Counted from the first letter of the stretch, positions 11,037-22,400 are shown. The stretch: 64,000 nucleotides of DNA from Macrotrachela quadricornifera (GCA_022393335.1 JAJEKB010001448.1:29938-93937), one strand, 5' to 3'. Numbers and translations are program-made. The notes: generated by a model not told the origin, from the sequence alone.

Positions 11037-12720
11037 ATGGCATATTCTACTGATGATCCTAGTCAATCCACAATAAAAGATAAATTCGTAGTAAATGATT
11101 CAAGAGAAATAACACTTGATAGTGTTCTTAATCAATGTGGAGGTTTAGGTCGATTTCAATTATTTCATTATTTTTTTCTTAATTTATTACAAATGTCTGC
11201 TGGTCTTGTTTCTTTTTATTATGTTTATGGTGCAGCAGAACCCGAACATCGTTGTCGTCTTCCATCATATATTTGGCCTGATGATAATCAATATTATCCA
11301 GTCAATAACACATTGAAAGATCTTGTGAACAGATATATTCCAATGAATAATGAAAAGTGGGATAAATGTTACATGCTAGATTCGAATAATAAATCAATTC
11401 ATTGTCCAAATGGATGGTTATTTGATCGAAGTATTTACGGTTATACATATACAGAAGAAGCAAGTTTAGTTTGTGATTTAAAAGGAAAAAAAAGTTGGAT
11501 TTCAACAATGGCACAAATAACTGGATTTAGTCTTTTGATTCTTGGACCATTAGCTGATAGATTTGGTCGTAAGCCAGTAGTAAGATGTGTTACTTTAACA
11601 CTCTTTTTTGTTTGTCTATTTTTACAAATATTAATGCAATGGGTTCCAATGTCAGTTAATTTAAAGTAAGATAAAAATAAATAAAAATTTATTTGTTTAA
11701 ATAATTATTTATAGATTTATTATTTTATTAATAAATCAATTTATGTTAGGTTTATCGGCATCGATTGGTAGCCTTGTTTTTGTTTTAATGCTTGAATTAA
11801 CAAGTTGTTCATATAGAAGTATTGTTGGTGTTATAGGTTTAATATCTTTTACATTGGGTACAGCATTAACAACATTATTTGCTTATTTAACTCGAAATTG
11901 GGAATATCATTTATGGTCAATAACATGTTTTATTGGATTATTAACAATTTATCTTTATTTTATTAGTGAATCTCCAATGTTTTATTATTCAAAAAGAAAA
12001 TTTGTTCAACTTAAAAATCTTTTATATCATATAAATAAAATGAATGGTAAAAAAACTACTCTTTCAGATATAGATTTAAATGAATTATTTAATAAAGAAA
12101 TAATTGATGAAACAAAATTAAATTTAAGAATGAAACTTTTAAAAATATTAACAAATAAAATATTAATACAACGATTAATAATAACATGTACAATGGCATT
12201 TACTGGAATGTTTTTATATATAAAAATTTCATATGGATTAGCTCTAATGAATACATCTCCATATATTTCAATGACAATTGGTGCAATTGTTGAAATACTT
12301 GGATATATATCTGCAAATATTGTCATGTCTACACGACTTGCTCGAAAATATTCTTATATGATATTTACTAGTTTAACAAGTTTATGTGTTTTACTTATTC
12401 CATTAATTAATAAACGAACTATAATAGGTACAATTATTGTATCACAATTTGGAAAATTTTTTATATCTGGATCATTATCAGTAACATGGATTTATATATC
12501 AGAATTATTTCCTACATCAATTCGTAGTAGTGCTAATGGTTTTGCTGTTGGTTTTAGTAAAATAGGAGCTATATTAGCACCTGTTATTGATGCAAATATT
12601 CGAGAAGATTATTTATCAATAACATTTTATGTTTATGCAAGTTCAGGTCTTTTAGTACTTTTATTAAGTTTATTATTACCTGAAACAAAATATTTATCAT
12701 TGACTGATACAATTCATTAA
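11037..12720 (+). CDS. SLC22-family organic ion transporter (MFS)
   Basis: A 544-aa, 12-TM major facilitator of the organic cation/anion transporter family, close to the usual ~550 aa. Exons 11037-11665 and 11715-12720 with a 49-bp intron; the join reads VNLKFIILLINQFMLGLS, restoring TM4. Hallmarks: N-terminal LNQCGGLGRFQLFHYFFLN (TM1), a large extracellular loop of about residues 65-150 with paired Cys and N-glycosylation sites and the signature CPNGWLFD, MFS motif A GPLADRFGRKP at 170-180 after TM2, and ELFPTSIRSSANGFAVG plus PETK near the C-terminus. The family moves organic ions, carnitine or drugs across the plasma membrane; the substrate cannot be read from sequence. Strong A/T codon bias like the edge genes. 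Confidence 0.92.
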
Positions 12721-13180
12721 ATAAATCATAAAAATATTTTTTTTAAATAATATTCATTTATATTTAAATATATTATTTCAATAGAGAAAAGATTTATTTA
12801 TTTATCTTTTGATTAATCTACTAATAAATAAACTTATTTAATGATTAACATAAAATATGTATTCGTAATTTTTAAAGAAGTTCTATTATTTCATTCAATC
12901 AAAATAAATTTTTTCAACAAATATTTTAAACATATTTTGCATTATTTTGAAGAAATTAAGATATGATTTGAAATTAATCTTAAAATACATATTAATGCGT
13001 TTGTTTTAATAATTGAATTGAAAAATATTTTTTACAATTTTTTAAATTAATTCTTTATTCTTTCCATAAAATTGTGCGCAGTAGAGAAAAAGTTTTTGAT
13101 ATAAAATAAAATGAAAAATGATGATTATGACAATGGACTATAAGAAATTCTTCGAGATAATATAGTATTTCTCGTACACA
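12721..13180. other. AT-rich intergenic region
   Basis: About 460 bp between the convergent SLC22 gene and the sugar-transporter pseudogene; A/T-rich, no feature seen. Confidence 0.35.
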
Positions 13181-13445
13181 TTAAATAGATCGTCCAAAAG
13201 CTTGATTCATTTCTTCTAAATATTTTTCTCTTGTTTCAAGATGAGATAGAAATACAACAATGTACATAATATAATGCAAAAAATTTCAAATATAAGAAAA
13301 GTTTCGTATCTAATACTTTCAAGAAGCATTGGTACAAAAAAAAATGATATTGTACAATTAGCAATTCAATAAGCGACTGTTGTTAATGATATAGCTTTAT
13401 CACGTATTGTTAATGGAAATATTTCTGTACAATAAAGCCATTTAC
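13181..13445 (-). pseudogene. decayed MFS sugar-transporter C-terminus
   Basis: Minus-strand translation gives KWLYCTEIFPLTIRDKA, TTVAY, FFVPMLLES, a TM-like stretch, then (after a frameshift) LETREKYLEEMNQAFGRSI and a stop. This matches the last third of SLC2/sugar-porter carriers: a (S/A)EIFP-x-x-R motif before TM11 and PETR..LEEM after TM12. At least one in-frame stop and one or more frameshifts separate the pieces and nothing upstream restores an N-terminus, so it is a truncated pseudogene. It is a different MFS subfamily from the adjacent SLC22 gene and so not a tandem copy of it. Confidence 0.6.
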
Positions 13446-13489
13446 AATTATGATAACCTTCAATGAGAAAGTATAGTCGCCGCATTCAA

Positions 13490-13625
13490 AATAGATTCCA
13501 TCTTATCTTCACATCCATTGTTGGTACGAGAGTTAGTAGTTGAAACATTCTACAAATTGATGTCAAGCAACCATTGTTTTTCGAAATAGTTTAACAATGG
13601 ATCGATTGATGAACCAGGTAATTGT
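13490..13625 (-). pseudogene. possible MULE transposase remnant
   Basis: Minus-strand translation shows SSIDPLLNYFEKQWL, then after a stop NVSTTNSRTNNGCE. The pattern YFE..W...W...T..R(T)TNN..E resembles the C-terminal part of FLYWCH/MULE-type transposases (RTNNxxEG-F/W-H). Stops interrupt it and only a fragment is seen. Recognition is by eye, so this is tentative. Confidence 0.35.
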
Positions 13626-14283
13626 GAAGCATCGTTTCAAATCTCATTGTAGCTAATAAGGACTGTGTCTTATGGGCATTATTGTGAAAGACATGGTTTT
13701 TCTACAAAGACCGTCTACAATTTCATATTTAATATATTGTTGTTGAAGGCCTAGTTATTAAATTCGTCTAAATATTGTCTGACAAGAACGAAATTATACC
13801 CATAGCGTCTAGATGAAGGAAACTAGAAAAAAAATACTTACGTATTAGATCAACACAAGACACTTACTTCTGTCTTTACGACTGGTAGGACACTAAATTC
13901 GAAATCTGTTAATATTAATTGAGATGAAAAGACTTTGCGACCTTCTTTAGTTATTCGCTTGATCTCAAAAAAGATTTGTTAATGAGTTGTACCTTTTTTA
14001 TTAATCATCAGTTCAAATACACAAGATACACCTAGAGTAAATAAGAAATATTTTCAGAAAGTAGCACTTATTTTTCTTACATGTATCAGAATTAGTTGCA
14101 TGAATAATGAAAACTTACATAAAATATAGTGGTGCTTTCAAGAATATGCCAACCATGTATGTCATTTGTGAATCAAACAATATATTTAACGAAAGTTCCC
14201 TTCCATATAACAACAGACGCTCATGTCTTGCCTGTAATTCGTCTAAAACTAAAAATCTTTCTCCATTGATGGTAAATTTGTAT
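13626..14283. other. intergenic between pseudogene fragments and mariner
   Basis: About 650 bp with no intact ORF and no clear repeat; may hold further decayed transposon sequence. Confidence 0.3.
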
Positions 14284-14285
14284 TA

Positions 14286-15347
14286 GGCTGTTAACAAAGT
14301 TTTTACGTTTTTTTGCAAAATTTTATTTTTATTTTCTTAACTTCAACAATACAACTAGCTTTCAGTTATATATGCACCACTACTATCAATGACTTGTCGC
14401 CAACGCTCTGGCAGAGATAGGGTCCCGCGTTCGTAGAAATCCTTGGACTTTTGATCAAAGAAGTTGGCGATATCCATTTTCACGTCGTTGTCGTCGTCGA
14501 ACTTTTTCTCACGCAAGTGATGAGAAAGAGAGCGAAATAAATGGTAGTCTATTGGCGCCAAGTCAGGAGAATAAGGTGGATGAGGAACGGTAATCTGTCC
14601 GAGTTTCAATAATTTTTCGCAGATCGACTGGGCAACATGGGGTCGGGCATTGTCATGCAAATGGTAAATTCAATCCTGCTTTCCCTTCCGTTTTTCGGCA
14701 ACTCGGTCCAGTTGTTGACAGTAGAGATCAGCAGTGATGGTACAACCATTTGGAAGAATTTCTCAGTAAATAATCCCATTGACGCCCCGCCAAACGCTCG
14801 GCATCAAGCCGGTGTTATAGCTGATGTGGTGATAACTCATGGGGCATCCAAACTCCATATTTCCATGTCTTGCCCGATGCGTTCAAATGTTTTTCCACTG
14901 CATCATAAGAGCACTCAAGCTACTCTGCTAAACACCGTAAAGTCAATAGAGTATCTTTTTCGATAAGCTGCTTTAAGAGATCCACATCCACTTCCAGTGG
15001 TCTACCGGACCGGGGCAAATTGTCCAGTTCTAAGTTACCGTTCTTAAAGCGATTGAACCAATGTTGTGCCAAACGATTAGAGAGTACATCCTCCCCAATC
15101 GTGCTGCATATGTTGTTGACTGCTTTCGTTGCTTTGTGACCCAGACGAAATGCATGAACTAGAAGCACTCGAATCTCTTTACAAAAAAGATTCATTTTCA
15201 GTTCATGATCAGCGTCCATATCGATGATTTTATTATCATTCAAAATATATTCACACTCTCTTTATATACCGTTAGTACGGAAACTTCTAGAACATTCTCG
15301 AATGCTTTAGAAAATTAAAAAAAAACGCAAAAACTTTGTTAACAACG
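14286..15347 (-). mobile_element. mariner transposon, about 1.06 kb, inactive
   Basis: Flanked by TA dinucleotides with terminal inverted repeats sharing gttaacaaagttttt(a/g)cg: left end ggctgttaacaaag, right end ctttgttaacaacg. Length is just below the usual mariner size (1.2-1.3 kb). The transposase is on the minus strand in two open pieces with a frameshifted middle. The inverted repeats, TA flanks and D34D spacing together identify the superfamily. A hAT element begins only 31 bp beyond its right end. Confidence 0.88.
14355..15243 (-). pseudogene. mariner transposase, frameshifted
   Basis: N-terminal piece 14920-15243: a KEIRVLLVHAFRLGHKATKA helix-turn-helix, then HWFNRFKNGNLELDNLPRSGRP (shared by mariner N-termini), ending LRCLAE. 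C-terminal piece 14355-14660: catalytic HDNARPH and PYSPDLAPIDYHLFRSL, with 34 residues between the second and third catalytic Asp (D34D, mariner class). The stretch 14661-14919 still encodes recognisable sequence, but shifted in frame and interrupted, and includes the expected position of the first Asp. Non-functional as it stands. Confidence 0.85.
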
Positions 15348-15370
15348 TAATACTTTTGAGGTTTCTCCAT

Positions 15371-16970
15371 ACTTTACGCAGGGATGTGCCCTTTACGGGG
15401 TGCAGGGTGGTGCGCACCACCCCACGTTTTTAAATAGATCTGGTTTAAAAGTTTTATTTGTAAGATTTCAATGTTACAATGTCTTCAGATATAATTATAT
15501 GAAATGTAATGTAAAGAAAAATACATAAGTCTACAAAACGAGAATCTTGTCCCCTTACGGCCGGCTACCTGAATTCTAATTCTATGTATTCTCTGTCCTT
15601 CAGGTGTGAAGGTTACCGAATTCCATATTGGAGTTTAAAGAACTGATGCCGAACTGATTGCTAACATGTTACTTTTTTGACAACACCCGGCCGTAGTCTA
15701 CGAAAAGTTGAAAAAGATCAATTATTTTTCCTTGATGAAAGTCCAATAATTTGATGTTAGTTTTAGTCCAAACTGACAATGAAAAACATATTTGGTTCAT
15801 CTCCCAATTTCTTAGTCTTAAAATTAGATATATTCCAATAATACTCAAAAGCTAATCAAAACAACATAAATTTCACCAATTTTCTCTAAAGAAGTTCACA
15901 AATTCAGTGAGATTCTAGCAAAATTTACACCACATCATAATATTACTATTCAGACTATTATAACTGTTATAAAACATTACAAATTTTGTTAGAATCTCAC
16001 TGAATTTGTGAGCCTCTCTTTAGAAAATTGGTGAAAATTAAGTTATTTTGGTCAGTTTTTGGCTATTATTGGAATATATCTTAGTTTAAGGCTGTAAGAG
16101 ATTGCAAGATGAGCAAAATATTCTTTTTTTTGACAGTCAGGACTAAAATTAACATCGTATTATCGGACTCCCATCAAGGAAAAATAATTGAATTTTTTCA
16201 ATTTTTTGTATCCTTACGGTCGGATGTTGCCAAAAGGCAATATGGTGGCATTCTATTCTTTGACTATGTTGAATAATTCATCTTATTGGTTTAATAGATA
16301 ACGGATCTGTAGAGGAAAATTAACCACTAGTCACTTCTCACATCGAATGCTTGGACAAATGAAAAACAGATAATTTCGATCCGGAGGCTGTTTTGGATCT
16401 TGGTGAGAGAATCCATCCGTCTCGTCAATAATAGCTTTCTCCTTTTTTTGCGAAGACATAGATTTGCACTGAAATGCATGTAGTTAATTGTCAAATCACC
16501 TAAAGAACTATATCTCATCACTTTAAGATAAATTCCAGGTTGATATTGGCACAATGTTGCCAAATGGCAACATCCAGCCGGAAAGGTTTATATTTTTGTT
16601 GAGTTAAATGTAAATTGAATTTATTTGTTTATGTTAGAAATTTAATGATGTATATAAATTAAAGACTATTCATTACCTTGAAATCAAATAACAACGAGAC
16701 ACAAATATGGAAAATTAGAAACTACTTGATGATATTATAATATTCTATAATGGAATCCGAATAAATGATCTTTTTATATATGATGTATTAGATTATGTGA
16801 AAACGATTATACATGTATGTACAGATTCACAATATAACTACTAAAATTTGTCATTTTTGAAAGGACTCTTTTGAAAAACTAACTGCCAGAAAAAAAAGAT
16901 CATACCACCTTCATTTTTATCTATTGCACCACCCCACGCTTTTTCCTTTCGGCACATCCCTGACTTTACG
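15371..16970. mobile_element. non-autonomous hAT element with 8-bp target duplication
   Basis: Element body 15379-16962 (about 1.58 kb) starts CAGGGATGTGCC and ends GGCACATCCCTG, perfect 12-bp terminal inverted repeats. Subterminal sequences gcaccaccccacg occur near both ends. It is flanked by an exact 8-bp direct repeat, actttacg (15371-15378 and 16963-16970). CAG..CTG ends with an 8-bp duplication define hAT. No transposase-like ORF is visible inside; the interior holds a large foldback structure (15671-16237). The perfect duplication suggests a fairly recent insertion. Confidence 0.88.
15671..16237. repeat. foldback (inverted repeat) nested in hAT element
   Basis: Two arms of about 255 bp around a roughly 50-bp centre. 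Left arm landmarks: ccggccgtagt, tattttccttgatgaaagtc, gttagttttagtcc, caattttctctaaagaagtt, attcagtgagattcta. The complements occur in reverse order on the right: agaatctcactgaatt, ctctctttagaaaattgg, ggactaaaattaac, gactcccatcaaggaaaa, ccttacggtcgg. A fragment similar to the outer end recurs near 16556 next to a small palindrome, tgttgccaaatggcaaca. Probably an independent MITE inserted into, or captured by, the hAT element. Confidence 0.75.
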
Positions 16971-17421
16971 GTGAGTCTATCTTATGCACAGAGGTCGAAC
17001 TTAAAAGTGATTTATCATTTGAAACGATATACTCGTACGATACATTTTAGATGCATTGAAATGGATTATTAAAGCAAGTGATGGAGTTGATTAATACGAA
17101 TAATAGTTTGAAAACTATTTCAATCAACTGTATTATGGCATTGCAACGAAGCAAATTGATTTTTTTATTTATTCAATTTCTGCTACTTTCTGGCGACTTT
17201 CCTTTGTCGTCCTCAATATATTACGGTACTGTTCGATGATTTAAAACTGATTTCTTTTACTATCAATCAGTTTATTCTCTTTGTTACTTTGCATTTTCCA
17301 AGCAGATTCAGTGCATCAAAATTAAGTTATCTTTATAAATGTATATGTTAAAATAGTGGATCTTTTATCATTTCTATAATTTAATCATCAATCTAAAAAA
17401 ACAGGTTCAAATTGAAAAATA

Positions 17422-18574
17422 TGACAGATCAGAGATGTGCAGGGCAGCAAATTTTCATGCATTGCGAAACCCACGACCCATAACGCTCGTCAACCCATCT
17501 CACCCTTTCCATTGAATTTTTCTTCTGAGAACTCTCTGTTCTGCCTCAATCCGTTCATTTTCTTCCTCGGCTCGCCTGTCTCGTGTAAACAGATCCATCA
17601 TTTTGCTTCATCCCGCCCCGTCTCCGTGAAACCCAAAAGGAATTTGTATTTTATCATTTATTCTCAATAATTAATTAATTGTTAGATAAAGCCTATACTT
17701 GACTATTTGCCTAAGCAGCAGCTGATCGAACCAGTATAATATCATTGGGGGTAAACGCATTGATACTGTTTCTTTTTTCAAGATATCTTTTAATAATCTC
17801 TTGGTATTTGATGAACACTGATCCAAAGTGGTACAGATCTTTGAAAATGAACAAGACACATTTGATAATGTCATAGTATCAACCGATTCATAAGATGATA
17901 TATCGTGTAATCCAATTAGTTGATATTGATAAAAGAAAGAATTAGGTAGAGATATCGCTTATAAAAACAAAACGGTGCCTTGGTTGTTTTTCACTTATTA
18001 ATATATATCAACAGCGAATGTCTAACGTAGAAAATGATAAGTAAATATAGAAAGAACAAATGGGTATTAATTGATAGGTTGGAAATAATGAGAGAATTGT
18101 AATTTCGCCGATTGTCAAATTTTCTCATGATATTCGTTAGTTTTGACTGAGGTTAAGTTATTACTCAATTCTAATATGGAATTATAGCAATGAAAAAGAA
18201 GTAATTGGTGCAGTTAGGAGTTCACGAGATTCAAGAAAGTGGAGGAAAAGTACAATTGCCAAAAGGAAAAATGAACGAATTTACAGAATGCTAAATAATA
18301 AATCAATCATATCTACTTTGACATCGTATGTAGAAAAGGACATACATATATACTGTTAATTCTTCACGGTGCTCCGAAAAATTTTGCTACCTGCCCGAAA
18401 TCCATGTCTTTTTATTTGCAGTCACCCCGAACCAAACCGTTAAATGTCTAACGGTACTTGTGCCCTGCCCGCTTCGACTAATTGTAAAACTTTTTGCTCC
18501 CGATCTGCCAGTGCCACGCAGCTCTGCGGGATCCGCGCGTCACAACCCGTGGGCTGCACACCTCTGTGACAGAC
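17422..18574. mobile_element. second hAT-like element with near-perfect 8-bp duplication
   Basis: Body 17430-18566 (about 1.14 kb) starts CAGAGATGTGCAGGGC and ends GGGCTGCACACCTCTG, which pair with few mismatches. Flanks are tgacagat and tgacagac, a 7/8 target duplication. The ends are GC-rich (17440-17650 and 18370-18560) while the interior is AT-rich. No transposase is recognised; short ORFs inside do not resemble hAT proteins. Ends of this kind (CAGAGGTGTGC) are common in animal hAT families. Confidence 0.8.
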
Positions 18575-18779
18575 AAATTAATGATATAAGGTTCTAGTCT
18601 AGAATAAACGAGATATTTTATTTTGATAATTTCTATATACGGAAAAAAATTGTTCAACAAAATGAGAATATTTTCGATTGGGGAGTGTTAGCCATAACTC
18701 GCAGTGAACCGCAAAGGATCATCATCACAGAAACTTAATAAATCATTTAGTTTGCCAATTCGTTGGTTCGTTGTTCCAT

Positions 18780-20375
18780 TAGTCTGTTCATTAGTTAGGG
18801 CCTTATTATATATGGTTCCACCATCACTCTCAGCGGGAGACATAAACTCTATATGATTTTGTCCTCATCCTCATTCTTCGCGATGGGGAGAGGAAGAAAA
18901 ACCGTTTTAGTGTTGTTCGTGTTAATCGAAGGTTTCGAAGAGCAAAAGAAGCCTCAAATCGAGAAAAGGAGAGAGGTTCGGTTTCTGGGTCACGGTTTCC
19001 TTCGCTATTGTACGTGTATTGTATGATGTTGCTCGTGCGGATTTGAGATTTAGGTGAATGCTCTACAATTCACCTTATAAAAAATGATGTTTCTTCCTAA
19101 CAATAGTGGAAACCCAGAAAGAACTTAAATCTGGGAAGGGGGATGTAGTAACTGGGACCCCAATTTCTTCCACTATCATAAGTGTGAAGCATGGTGTGTT
19201 ATTTGGTGCGAATTCTAAAGTATCCTCCAAAGCCTAAGATCTGTGCGAACAACTCCATGCATCACACGTATAATTGTTGAGAAAATCAGGCCCCACAAAC
19301 CGAACCTCACCCTCCCTCCCTTCCACAATGGGCAACTAGGCGACAAAAACAATTTCCGAGATTCGAACCAGTATCGTAGCTTGTTTTGAAGCTACCATGG
19401 TCCTGAATTTAATTGAATCTTGGATGCCGCTCTATGGTGAGTATGTGGTAAATGGCAGGCACCACAATGTACGCCAAATACGTGAATATCATTAATAGTA
19501 CATATAAGTAAAATGTGCGTTTTAAATGAAGGATCTATTTATATCCATCAGTTATTACGTAGTTATACAGTGTTATATATCTACTATATATTACAGACCA
19601 TTTACACTTCTTGAAGTTCTTTTAACTATAATAGGATCAAAAACTTACCTTTAGTATAGTAAAAAATAGCCACTGGCCTAGAATACAATTCGTTCGCAGA
19701 ATTTCGCGAGAGCTTAAATTCAAGTTTTTATTTATAACTTGATAGAACGTGTTATCATCTACCTTCAGCTGATGGGCAAAGATGCACTATCGAACCCTGG
19801 TCGAGATATTTGACATTTTGAAAGATCTCAGTGAGATCAGTTAATCTTGAAAGTTTCAAATATCTTCGTTCCTCCTATCGTTAAATATGAATACTTAAAA
19901 TTTTCTTTAATAAGCTGAAAACAATTGTTTTTTCAGGTGAACCTGAGAAGGATTAAGGCTTTTTCCAAAAAAATGCCGTAAAAATTAAATATCTCGACAA
20001 AAGGAAGCTGTAAACACGAACTTTTTTAAAGATGTTCATAGCTCCTTAGAGCCTACACAATGCACATAGTCTCGATTCAAAAGCAATATGGCAATGGGGA
20101 GTTGCTCCGGACCACCTTTTTCTGCCAACTGTGCCCCTCTCCATTGATTCGAACCACCCTTTCGCTCTCCACTATTGTGAGAAGATAACATTAGTTTATT
20201 CAAGGCGAATTGTAGAGAGCCATTCAAAGCCCTCGATAGACGCGAACACCACTGTTTTTCGTCCATACAATAGTGGGAAAATGGACGAGCCAAAAACGGT
20301 TTCTCTTCCCCATCCCTCGGAGGGTGAGAATGGAAACACACATATTAGGTGACTAACAAACTAACGGTCTCTCAT
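18780..20375. mobile_element. possible degenerate transposon with inverted subterminal repeats
   Basis: A more GC-rich block with opposed similar segments: left 18863-18905 (cattcttcgcgatggggagaggaagaaaaaccgtttt) and right 20300-20335 read in reverse (ctcaccctccgagggatgggg, then aagagaaaccgttttt). Outer gttagt-like phrases also oppose each other (about 18785 and 20352). Internally, ccactattg/caatagtgg phrases recur in both orientations, and ggttcgaatc (tRNA B-box-like) occurs twice on the minus strand (about 19375 and 20140). No transposase or target duplication found; boundaries are approximate. Confidence 0.4.
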
Positions 20376-20657
20376 GATGATAAAGTAATAAGTGCAACAA
20401 TCATTAACGATAGTCTTTGAATTCTTCTAATAATGACTCTCTAGAGTCCTAGTACGATTTGTGGGTACGAGTCACATGCAATGCTTCTTAGATAGTTATG
20501 AAAATAAACTTTCAATTAAGAATACAACTCATTACACAGAGTCATTTACTTCAATCTCCTTGGCAATGCAGTTCAACTGACAGTCATGCCAGTTTACACT
20601 ATATGAACACTTTTGATGGTATGACTATATCGTTAAATATATTTATAGATGTTTTGC

Positions 20658-21563
20658 TTACAATACGATTTTCATGAAAAAACAGAGACTAATAAGAGAA
20701 ATTTTAGCAAAAGAAAAGGAAACAGCATTAGATGCTATTTCTACTGGGCGCGGAGCAACGAATTGAACAAGTGAAATGAGACTGGTGACCCGCTCAGCAA
20801 TAATCAAAGCGTTTGGATCGACATCATTCCCTTTTATACGGATGGAGAATTCACATTGAAATTCTTCACCGTTTTTCAAGAGAAAAATAGTAGCGCCGTG
20901 CTTTTTATCTGCAAGTCGAACATCAAATTCGGCTGTAAATTGCACTTCATTGAGTTTGGGTACAGCAATAATGTCATTACCAGAGTGTGTCAACATTTTT
21001 CCTGCATTTGTAAATAGTGATGCCGTATTGACACGATCAGATGAGGAGAAGGTATTGACTTTGGGCGTGATCTTATAACTCATTGCACTCTTGCTCATTA
21101 GTTTGCCATTGGTAGCATGAAAATCAAGTTCGAACTTAGGTTCGGTATAGTTAGCATAGGCACTGGTGGCATTCAATGAAACGCAGGCCAAAATTGGATC
21201 AGCACCGGAGACTTTCATAACAAAATCAGCTGGTTCATTAACTTTTTTCTGCCGAGATTTCATTTGTATTGTTAAACGAAGATCATTTGGAGTGAGTGCT
21301 TCGTATTTAACAACAGTTACATTGGTAATTTTGAGCGAAGATCGAGAAACTTTGAAATTAATGGCGCCAGCTTTCTCAATAGCGGCAAGCTCATCAATAA
21401 CGGCCGTGACACCTTGAACAAACGAGTTGTCACCAGACATCATCTTTGGATTGAGTACAACTTGATATTCGCGAGAATTATGTTCACATTCAAGTCTAAT
21501 GCCATTAATCAAGATTGCTGATCTCAATATCAGATAGAAGAAAATCAAATACATGATGCACAC
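20658..21563 (-). CDS. secreted or GPI-anchored protein of unknown function
   Basis: A 301-aa intronless ORF. The N-terminus has a signal peptide (YLIFFYLILRSAILINGI, cut likely before RLECE). The extreme C-terminus, about 281-301, is hydrophobic (VSFSFAKISLISLCFFM) after a Ser/Asn/Ala stretch, as in GPI-anchor signals, though a tail TM is also possible. The body is mixed polar with alternating beta-strand-like segments and a few NxT/S sites (NVT, NAT, NYT), and only a few Cys. No family recognised. GC content is clearly higher than in the edge genes. The next Met (residue 4) is an equally good start. Flanked by repeats on both sides. Confidence 0.7.
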   Translation of the reverse strand: MCIMYLIFFYLILRSAILINGIRLECEHNSREYQVVLNPKMMSGDNSFVQGVTAVIDELAAIEKAGAINFKVSRSSLKITNVTVVKYEALTPNDLRLTIQMKSRQKKVNEPADFVMKVSGADPILACVSLNATSAYANYTEPKFELDFHATNGKLMSKSAMSYKITPKVNTFSSSDRVNTASLFTNAGKMLTHSGNDIIAVPKLNEVQFTAEFDVRLADKKHGATIFLLKNGEEFQCEFSIRIKGNDVDPNALIIAERVTSLISLVQFVAPRPVEIASNAVSFSFAKISLISLCFFMKIVL

Positions 21564-21895
21564 GCTTCACAATAATTTTTGATGACGAAAATAAAAGTGA
21601 ATATATACGTCGGCTGATATATATATATATGTTGATCTTGAAAGAAGATTAAGTTCTCTAATAGTTGTTATCAGCACGCCTCCTCTGTTGTTTTATTAAT
21701 CCTCGATATATCGATTACTTCTCTTTCTTTGTGTTGTTGTCGCTCTTGTAAGTGGTGGATTCCTGTTTTCTTTGGCTTCCTTCGTCACTGAAAAAACAAT
21801 GCGTAGAATAACCAACCCTTGTACGAAAAATAAAACCCCATAAACCCTTGAGGGGTATATGATGCACATTTACGAATTTATTATGAAGCATTTTC
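21564..21895. other. upstream region of the 20.7-kb gene
   Basis: Contains a short (TA)n tract near 21620-21635 and probably the promoter of the minus-strand gene; otherwise unremarkable. Confidence 0.35.
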
Positions 21896-21897
21896 AT

Positions 21898-22400
21898 GAG
21901 AAGTTTATTATCTCACACTCTAGGGCACACTATTCTATATTTTTGGTTAGAAGCATTTATTACTCTACATATGATGGTAGATAACTGGTACGCTATCAGC
22001 AAAAGAGTTTATTATATTACATATAAGGGAAAATTATTACTCTACGATGCCAGAGAAAGAGTTTATTATTCTGCGTATAAGGATATATTATTCTATCTTA
22101 TTATCAAAAGGATTTATTATTCTACGTTTGAGGGTACATTATTAAACTTTATTATCAGGAGGCTTTATTATTCTACGTCTACGGGTAGATTATACTGCGA
22201 TTATAGATAGAGTTTATTATTCTACGTATAAGGATATATTATTTGACCTTATTATCAAAAGGATTTATTAATCTACGCTTAAAAAATAGATTATGCAACG
22301 ATTTTAAGAAAAGATGTATTATTCTACGCATAAAGGTAGATTATTCTACGTTATCTTCACAATGGTTTAGTATTCCACACATAATGATTGATTCTAAGAT
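21898..22400 (+). repeat. 51-bp minisatellite, about 10 degenerate copies
   Basis: Repeat starts are recognisable by (g)agtttattattctacg at about 22005, 22059, 22110, 22161, 22210, 22261, 22313 and 22363, with two looser copies before. Spacing is 50-54 bp, close to 51, i.e. 17 codons. Because the period is a multiple of three, the array stays open in one frame over 21896-22210 and encodes a repeated (R)VYYS-Y-G-like phrase. That ORF is more likely a by-product than a gene, since later units break the frame. Confidence 0.75.

Noticed and set aside
17671..17874. 67-aa ORF as a hAT transposase remnant
   Set aside because: No dimerisation-domain or RW-type motif; similarity not visible.
19370..19420. 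Possible tRNA gene (minus strand, ggttcgaatc)
   Set aside because: The T-stem bases do not pair and no cloverleaf can be drawn; at most a SINE-like B box.
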